From Bacteroidales bacterium UBA5072 (GTDB lineage: Bacteria > Bacteroidota > Bacteroidia > Bacteroidales > UBA10428), in contig DIAS01000111.1 of the NCBI GenBank assembly GCA_002415855.1, positions 1 to 37,114 on the forward strand: 37,114 nt of DNA, written 5' to 3'. Under the pieces are notes generated by a model. That model was not told the DNA's origin. It ran no database searches and worked only from the letters and a program-made list of their open reading frames with translations. The position numbers and the translations under genes are program-made. Positions 32,491 through 37,114 of the stretch are shown here, in pieces (the stretch's first letter is position 1; each line of letters starts with the position of its first letter).

Positions 32491-32521
32491 CAAAATTAGT
32501 CACTTATGGCGTAAATGCAAA
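32491..32521 (-). promoter_or_regulatory. Consensus Bacteroidota promoter for fabD
   Basis: On the - strand TTTG (plus 32518-32521), exactly 19 bases, then TAATTTTG (plus 32491-32498), a full match to TTTG-N19-TAnnTTTG. Transcription should start about 20 bases before the fabD ATG. It supports both the phylum assignment and the fabD start. Confidence 0.8.
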
Positions 32522-32539
32522 TCGCTGTCCTGCGACATC

Positions 32540-33301
32540 TTATTTTTTAATCGTTTTATCCTCCTCGATTCTTTTCAGCAGGTTCGGTATCATCGATTCG
32601 CTGAATCCTGCAACAATAGCCAACATACAAACAATATAATCATTGTTTTCCGCATTCAGGCCGGGCAATATCAATTCCGATTTGACAAGCACATAAATGA
32701 TCAATCCGGAGAGCATGGAGATCAGGATCCTGGTAGCTCCGTAAAACCATTGAAACCAGCCAAACTCGGCAGAGTCAACCTGGATCTTTTTAATATCTTT
32801 TGCAACCGACAGGAATCCGCCGATTGAAGCATAGGTCATGATGAAAAACTGGGGGATTATCTCCGGAATAAACCTGTACCTTTTCAGAAAATAGCTGAAA
32901 ACCAATGCAATTATCACAATACTCAGACAACTCAGCAAATAGTAGAATCTCCCAAGATTGATCTTGTACAATTCGATTCGGGTAATGAGCTTGTTGCTGA
33001 TCTTTTTGGCTTCCTCAATATTTCCCTCAATGGCTTCGGTATAGGCCAGTCCAATCTGATCGATATATTTTTGCTTCTGTCTTCTTGTGACCAGGTATTC
33101 GGTTACTATGGATATTTGCTGACTGATCTCGGAACATCGTTTCCTTATTTCAGGGTTGTCGGTGGCAACGGTCACTTCGCCGCTGTCATTTCCTTCAAAG
33201 ATCAGGTAATCCGGCTTGGCGGCGTACAAGGTTGTAATGGTCTCTCCTTTATAAATATCACCTTCGTTATAGTCAGCCAAAGACTTTTGTTTTTCTGCCA
33301 T
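32540..33301 (-). CDS. Four-helix membrane protein of unknown function
   Basis: 253 residues. A soluble, charged N-terminal 115 residues, with coiled-coil-like helices (QKQKYIDQIGLAYTEAIEGNIEEAKKISNKL), precede four membrane helices at about 119-139, 145-165, 189-208 and 222-241. The last helix holds IVAGFSESMIPNLLKRIEED; I recall a similar 'AGFSE-x-x-x-P-x-LL' end in several uncharacterised bacterial membrane proteins. No catalytic motif. It ends 74 bases from the fabD start on the same strand, but fabD has its own promoter. The gene is AT-richer than the block to its left and diverges from the regulator gene to its right. Confidence 0.7.
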   Translation of the reverse strand: MAEKQKSLADYNEGDIYKGETITTLYAAKPDYLIFEGNDSGEVTVATDNPEIRKRCSEISQQISIVTEYLVTRRQKQKYIDQIGLAYTEAIEGNIEEAKKISNKLITRIELYKINLGRFYYLLSCLSIVIIALVFSYFLKRYRFIPEIIPQFFIMTYASIGGFLSVAKDIKKIQVDSAEFGWFQWFYGATRILISMLSGLIIYVLVKSELILPGLNAENNDYIVCMLAIVAGFSESMIPNLLKRIEEDKTIKK

Positions 33302-33325
33302 GATAATTTTTTGGGTGTTAAGGTC

Positions 33326-33356
33326 TAAATATATGACAATTAAGGGGTAAAGTCAA
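33326..33356 (-). promoter_or_regulatory. Promoter of the four-helix membrane protein gene
   Basis: On the - strand TTG (plus 33354-33356), 20 bases, then TATATTTA (plus 33326-33333), one mismatch from TAnnTTTG, about 25 bases before the ATG. Confidence 0.5.
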
Positions 33357-33530
33357 GCAAGTTGCTTCATAAAAATACAGGCAGGTTTACGGCAGAACAT
33401 TGTGCTGCGAAATACTTCATTTTCCGGATTTTACGCAACATATCTGTATTATTTTGTATATTTACCTCTGGTGCTTGTGTACTGGTTCTTTGGCCAGATT
33501 GTGATGGGATTACCGTTAATGATTCTTTCA

Positions 33531-35390
33531 ATGGAAGACCTGCCTTCAATGAGTGATCAGTTTCTTGGTAAGATCAATCAGTTAATAGAGGAAAATTTTG
33601 ACAACGAGCATTATTCAGTCGAAGACCTGGCTAAACAGGCAGGTCTGAGCCGCTCGATGCTGCACAGGAAACTGATCAAGTTTACCGGTAAATCTGCAAG
33701 CGATCTTATCATGGAAAAGAGGTTGATGCGGGCCAGGGAAATGCTGGAAAAGGATGTGGCCACGGCTTCTGAAATTGCTTACAAGGTTGGATTCAGCAGT
33801 CCAAGTTATTTCAATAAGGTTTTTAAAAACTACTTTCATGTATCACCCGGTGATGTAAGAAAGGGTAATGCGATAATTCATCAATATCCAACATTGGATC
33901 AATTAAAGGAAGCTCCGGTTGGTGCATGGGAAAAAATCAGGCGCATTGGTTTGATCATTTTGGCAGCATTATTAGCCATGGCCTTAACAGGTGCAGGTAT
34001 TTATTATTTGCTCAGAAAAAACACACCGATAGAAAAGTCAATCGCCATTCTGCCCTTCGACAATTTAAGCCCTGATGCTGAAAACCAATATTTCGCGGAT
34101 GGTATTGTGGAAGACCTGCTGAACCGCATTTCACAAATCGAGGGATTAAAGGTGATCTCACGTACATCATCTGAGATGTTCCGGGATAAAGGAAGCAAAA
34201 CCATACCGGAAATAGCAGAATTACTGGGAGTTAGCTATATCCTGGAAGGCACTGTTCAACGGGAGAGCGATAACATCCGTATCAACATCCAGCTGATCGA
34301 TGCAAAAAGAGATGATCATGTCTTATCAAAACGCTATGACAGGAATTTGAGTGAAGTCTTCAAAATCCAGGGTGAAATTGCCGGTCAGATCGCTTCGGAA
34401 TTATCCCTTGTATTAACTGACCGGCAGACAATTGCGCTGAATCAGAATCAGACTACTAGCCTGAAAGCATTTGAATACAAACAGTTAGGCAGGCATCATC
34501 TGAACCAAAGAACTCAGGAAGGTCTTTTTGCAAGTGTGAAATATTTCAGGCTTGCAATTAAAGAAGACCCGGATTATGCACTTGCTTATGCCGAATTGGC
34601 TGACACTTATTTTATTCTGCCCTGGTATGGATATATTGATAGGCGAACAGGAAGAGACAGTGCAATTAGTCTGGCCCGGAAAGCCCTGGAATTGGACAAA
34701 AATCTGGGTGAAGCACACACTATCTTGGGCGCTGTTTTTCATGAATTTGACCTGGATTATGATGCTGCAAAAGAGGAGTTCCATAAAGCAATCGCAACCA
34801 AGCCTAACCATTCCCCGGCTTATCAGTATTATTCAGAGTTTCTGTGCACAATGGGAAAGCTTCAGGAAGCCAGGGAAGTTATGAACAAGGCAATCCAACT
34901 TGATCCTTATTCTTATGTTATCCGTTATGCCAGCGCATTATTGTTTTATAAACAGGAAGATTATCAAAAGGCACTCGCAGAAAACCAGATATGTCAAGAG
35001 CTTAACAATGTTCATCCCTGGGCTGTCCTTACCGAATTCAGGATATATATGAAATTGAAAGATAAAAATGCTGCCTTGACAAGTTTTAAGAGATTGGTAA
35101 AAATCACCGACAATTGGCATCCGGAAAAAGTGGACAGTGTATACAGCATCGGCGGTATGAACAGTCTCCTTCGTTGGCGGTTGAAGGAAGGATCATTTTC
35201 GCGCAAAAACCTCAAAGCAATTTATTATGCCATGCTGGGCGATTATGAAACAGCCCTTGATATCCTCGAATCAGATTTGAATGAGGGGTTGCTGGAGCCT
35301 TTTGTTTTGACAGAACCTGAATTTAAAAATATCCGCTCTGATCCCAGGCTAATTGCTATCCGAAAAAAATTGGGATTGCCTCCCCTTTAA
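33531..35390 (+). CDS. Transmembrane AraC-type regulator with TolB_N/FlgO-like and TPR domains
   Basis: 619 residues from ATG 33531 (MEDLPSMSDQFLGKINQLIE), where family similarity begins. An AraC-type DNA-binding domain lies at about 28-109 (YSVEDLAKQAGLSRSMLHRKL ... ATASEIAYKVGFSSPSYFNKVFKNYFHVSPGDVRK). A membrane helix at 140-161 follows, then a TolB_N/FlgO-like domain at 168-290 (KSIAILPFDNLSPDAENQYFADGIVEDLLNRIS), then TPR units to about 560 (DPDYALAYAELADTYF, NLGEAHTILGAVFHEF, NHSPAYQYYSEFLCTMGKLQEAREVMNKAI). It should bind DNA in the cytoplasm and sense something in the periplasm, like CadC/ToxR. An in-frame GTG at 33402 would add 43 mostly hydrophobic residues. It diverges from the membrane protein gene. 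Confidence 0.85.
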   Translation: MEDLPSMSDQFLGKINQLIEENFDNEHYSVEDLAKQAGLSRSMLHRKLIKFTGKSASDLIMEKRLMRAREMLEKDVATASEIAYKVGFSSPSYFNKVFKNYFHVSPGDVRKGNAIIHQYPTLDQLKEAPVGAWEKIRRIGLIILAALLAMALTGAGIYYLLRKNTPIEKSIAILPFDNLSPDAENQYFADGIVEDLLNRISQIEGLKVISRTSSEMFRDKGSKTIPEIAELLGVSYILEGTVQRESDNIRINIQLIDAKRDDHVLSKRYDRNLSEVFKIQGEIAGQIASELSLVLTDRQTIALNQNQTTSLKAFEYKQLGRHHLNQRTQEGLFASVKYFRLAIKEDPDYALAYAELADTYFILPWYGYIDRRTGRDSAISLARKALELDKNLGEAHTILGAVFHEFDLDYDAAKEEFHKAIATKPNHSPAYQYYSEFLCTMGKLQEAREVMNKAIQLDPYSYVIRYASALLFYKQEDYQKALAENQICQELNNVHPWAVLTEFRIYMKLKDKNAALTSFKRLVKITDNWHPEKVDSVYSIGGMNSLLRWRLKEGSFSRKNLKAIYYAMLGDYETALDILESDLNEGLLEPFVLTEPEFKNIRSDPRLIAIRKKLGLPPL

Positions 35391-35712
35391 TCCTGGAATG
35401 CAACCAAAATACCAAAATGCAACATTTGTAATCCCTAAATTATAAAAGTTTGCAACCATCCTGCTATGCACCAGGGGGTTTGTTTGTTGTTTCTTTATTC
35501 CAGATTTTACCGTTTTCTGAAGGCCTTCTCTACTAGCTATTAACTCTTCGACTACGCTCAGGGTGACTGGAAAACGCTCTGGGTAGCCGTTAGACACACA
35601 GGTTGACCGTCGGGCTTAACCTTGCTGCGTCAGGCTCAGCGAAGTCGAAACCAATCGGGCTAACCATATGCAATAACTATTTAATAACCAAACACCCTAA
35701 ATCTTTTAAACA
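35391..35712. other. 322-base intergenic region
   Basis: No gene is seen between the regulator and the hydrolase lipoprotein. The middle holds the palindromic repeat listed at 35546-35649. No convincing TAnnTTTG promoter was found just before the hydrolase gene. Confidence 0.6.
35546..35649. repeat. Palindromic intergenic repeat (REP-like), copy 2
   Basis: CTTCGACTACGCTCAG (35546-35561) faces an imperfect inverted arm CTCAGCGAAGTCGAA at 35635-35649; the arms agree at all but two of the 15 compared positions. The unit is the same family as at 23894-23965 (GTCATCCTGAGCGxAGTCGAAGGA), here diverged and with a longer spacer. Confidence 0.7.
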
Positions 35713-36657
35713 ATGAAAACATGTAAAAGCCTTTTGTTCGTTCTGGCATGCATTTGCCTGCTGGTGTCCTGCGAAAAGACGGAGTATCTCCATGAAGATT
35801 TGTCTGCTGGAGAACTGAAATGCGGTGACGAGGACAATTATCACCATGCTCCTGACCAGGACCGTTATGTTGTCATGAGAAGCACGGGTATGAAGGTACA
35901 TTACCGGGTCATCGGGAGAGGTCCGGTCACGATTGTTTTTATACCCGGATGGACCAATCCGCTGGAGATTTACACCAAACAGTTTGATTATTTCAGGGAC
36001 AAGGCACGGTGTATTTATATAGACGTTCCGGGACAGGGGCAGAGTGATGCACCTGGGGATATTCAATACACGATGGGACTGATGGCCGATGCCATTTATG
36101 ATGTAGTCAGGAAAGAAGATGTCCGCAAATTTGTAGCGGTGGGATTCAGCATGGGACCTGTCCCGTTGGGACAATTTCATCTGAAACATCCGGGCATGAT
36201 CACCAAACTTGTTAACCTGGATGGCAGCTTTTATCCCTGGCCGGCAGATCCTGCCGAAAAAGAAGCCTATGGTGCATGGCTCGATGAATTCTGTACCGGA
36301 ATGGAAAGCTGGGGAGAAACAGAAAAAGCAGGTTTTGCCTCACAACTGGTAACAGAGTCCTCTCCACAGGATCTTTTAGATCTTATAGACTATTTCCTGG
36401 TTTTTCCAAGCCCGCTGATGGCGAATATCTTTCGAAATATAATGGCTGAAGAGGTAAATCAGCCCATCGGCTGGACATTCCCCATACTGAGCATTTACAG
36501 CGTTCCGCCGGCCAACATGGAGTACGAGCAATTGTATTTCCCCAACGCTGATATACGCGTGCTGGAAGGCGGACACGTGGTGCAGTGGGAACAGGCAGAC
36601 ATTGTGAATGAGTGGATCCGTGATTTTGCTCTTGCCAGACACGGGAGAAAGTACTGA
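35713..36657 (+). CDS. Alpha/beta-hydrolase lipoprotein
   Basis: 314 residues with a lipoprotein signal (MKTCKSLLFVLACICLLVSC; Cys20). After a linker rich in Asp and His, the hydrolase fold begins: MKVHYRVIGRGPVTIVFIPGW with the oxyanion-hole region, IYIDVPGQGQSDAP, the nucleophile elbow VGFSMGP (Ser146) and LEGGHVVQWEQ (His288). The usual acidic residue, expected after the strand PILSIYSV, is not obvious (PPANMEYEQ follows), so activity should be treated with caution. Members of this fold are esterases, lipases or haloalkane-type hydrolases; substrate is unknown. Its position after the regulator is suggestive but there are 322 bases between them. Confidence 0.8.
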   Translation: MKTCKSLLFVLACICLLVSCEKTEYLHEDLSAGELKCGDEDNYHHAPDQDRYVVMRSTGMKVHYRVIGRGPVTIVFIPGWTNPLEIYTKQFDYFRDKARCIYIDVPGQGQSDAPGDIQYTMGLMADAIYDVVRKEDVRKFVAVGFSMGPVPLGQFHLKHPGMITKLVNLDGSFYPWPADPAEKEAYGAWLDEFCTGMESWGETEKAGFASQLVTESSPQDLLDLIDYFLVFPSPLMANIFRNIMAEEVNQPIGWTFPILSIYSVPPANMEYEQLYFPNADIRVLEGGHVVQWEQADIVNEWIRDFALARHGRKY

Positions 36658-36670
36658 AATCTTCCGAATC

Positions 36671-37114
36671 ATGAAAAGGGCCACCATATTGTTTGTAATG
36701 CTGCTGACAGCAGCCTTTACAATTACCGCCCAGCCCCCGCAGGCATTCAAATACAAGGCAATAGCACGCGACAAGTACGGCAGGCTGCTGGTGAACCAGC
36801 AGGTAGCCATGCGCATCAGCATATTGCAGGGAAGTGAAACCGGAATAGCGGTGTATGTTGAGACACACACCCCTTACAGCAACACTTTTGGTATAATCGA
36901 CCTGGACATTGGCAGGGGTACGCCGGAACTGGGCACAATGGCTGCCATTGACTGGGGTGCCTCGGACTATTTCATCAAAATTGAAATGGATCCGAAATGC
37001 AAGCCCAAAAAGGAATACACTGTAATCGGCACCAGCCAGTTGCTGTCGGTTCCCTATGCCCTGTATGCCGGACACGTTCAAAACAGCGAGGACAACGATG
37101 CCGATCCCCTCAAT
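36671..37114 (+). CDS. Secreted adhesin/tail-fibre-like protein, N-terminal part (cut by window edge)
   Basis: 148 residues are visible from ATG 36671 with no stop before the right edge. A signal peptide (MKRATILFVMLLTAAFTITA) is followed by the opening domain of a large Bacteroidota family of secreted or surface proteins: PQAFKYKAIARDKYGRLLVNQQVAMRISIL, TPYSNTFGIIDLDIGRG, IDWGASDYFIKIEMD, and YTVIGTSQLLSVPYALYAG. In relatives this domain leads into collagen-like, intramolecular-chaperone or repeat regions. The acidic NSEDNDADP at the edge may begin such a linker. It lies 13 bases after the hydrolase lipoprotein gene, so the two are probably co-transcribed. Confidence 0.85.
   Translation, partial: MKRATILFVMLLTAAFTITAQPPQAFKYKAIARDKYGRLLVNQQVAMRISILQGSETGIAVYVETHTPYSNTFGIIDLDIGRGTPELGTMAAIDWGASDYFIKIEMDPKCKPKKEYTVIGTSQLLSVPYALYAGHVQNSEDNDADPLN

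Noticed and set aside
1..37114. tRNA, rRNA, insertion sequence or prophage
   Set aside because: No tRNA-like cloverleaf, rRNA segment, transposase, integrase or phage structural gene was recognised on either strand.

Overview
The window comes from a member of the Bacteroidota, most likely a Bacteroidales- or Marinilabiliales-like lineage. The evidence is the lipoprotein signals ending in Cys, the promoters of the TTTG-N19-TAnnTTTG type (the one before fabD is perfect), families largely confined to this phylum (DUF4922, the golvesin-like 'xanthan lyase' amidase, the adhesin-like family at the right edge), and membrane-anchored AraC-type regulators. I saw no rRNA, tRNA, CRISPR array, transposase or phage gene.

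Left part (1 to about 9.9 kb) is AT-richer and loosely packed with unrelated single genes. In order they are a DUF4956 membrane protein cut by the left edge (- strand), then on the + strand a possible 58-residue two-helix membrane peptide, a DUF6557-like/GNAT fusion, a TPR/TIR protein, a cysteine-rich lipoprotein, a DUF1003 membrane protein, a DsrE-like protein, a lipoprotein with EF-hand-like loops, a conserved CPxC protein, an isoprenylcysteine methyltransferase-like protein and a penicillin-binding-type serine hydrolase. This looks like accessory DNA.

Central part (about 9.9 to 26.8 kb) is GC-richer, tightly packed, and reads as a peptidoglycan salvage locus. murQ and a BadF/MurK-like sugar kinase (- strand) diverge from a + strand series: amidase_3 protein, two-domain glycosyltransferase, DUF4922 HIT/GalT-like protein, SpoIID-domain protein without a signal peptide, AmpG-type permease, and an exported GHL10-type glycosidase. 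These are followed by a small unknown protein, a Tat-signal dipeptide epimerase and a D-lactate-dehydrogenase-like FAD/Fe-S protein. A coherent reading is that outer enzymes cut peptidoglycan, AmpG imports muropeptides, the kinase and MurQ turn MurNAc into GlcNAc-6-phosphate plus D-lactate, the FAD protein oxidises the D-lactate, and the epimerase handles the L-Ala-D-Glu dipeptide. The AmpG gene has an extra periplasmic beta-rich domain and starts directly after eight tandem copies of a 9-base repeat.

Right part (26.9 to 37.1 kb) holds a conserved secreted protein of unknown function. It then has a - strand block: fabD, a tetraheme cytochrome fused to a SUMF1 domain, a Tat/lipoprotein Gfo/Idh/MocA oxidoreductase, and a Tat TIM-barrel isomerase. 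The last three may form an extracytoplasmic sugar-redox system. Beyond these are a four-helix membrane protein, a transmembrane AraC/TolB_N/TPR regulator, an alpha/beta-hydrolase lipoprotein, and a secreted adhesin-like protein cut by the right edge. Two palindromic intergenic repeats of one family lie at 23.9 and 35.6 kb.

All family names are from memory of sequence motifs; no search was run.
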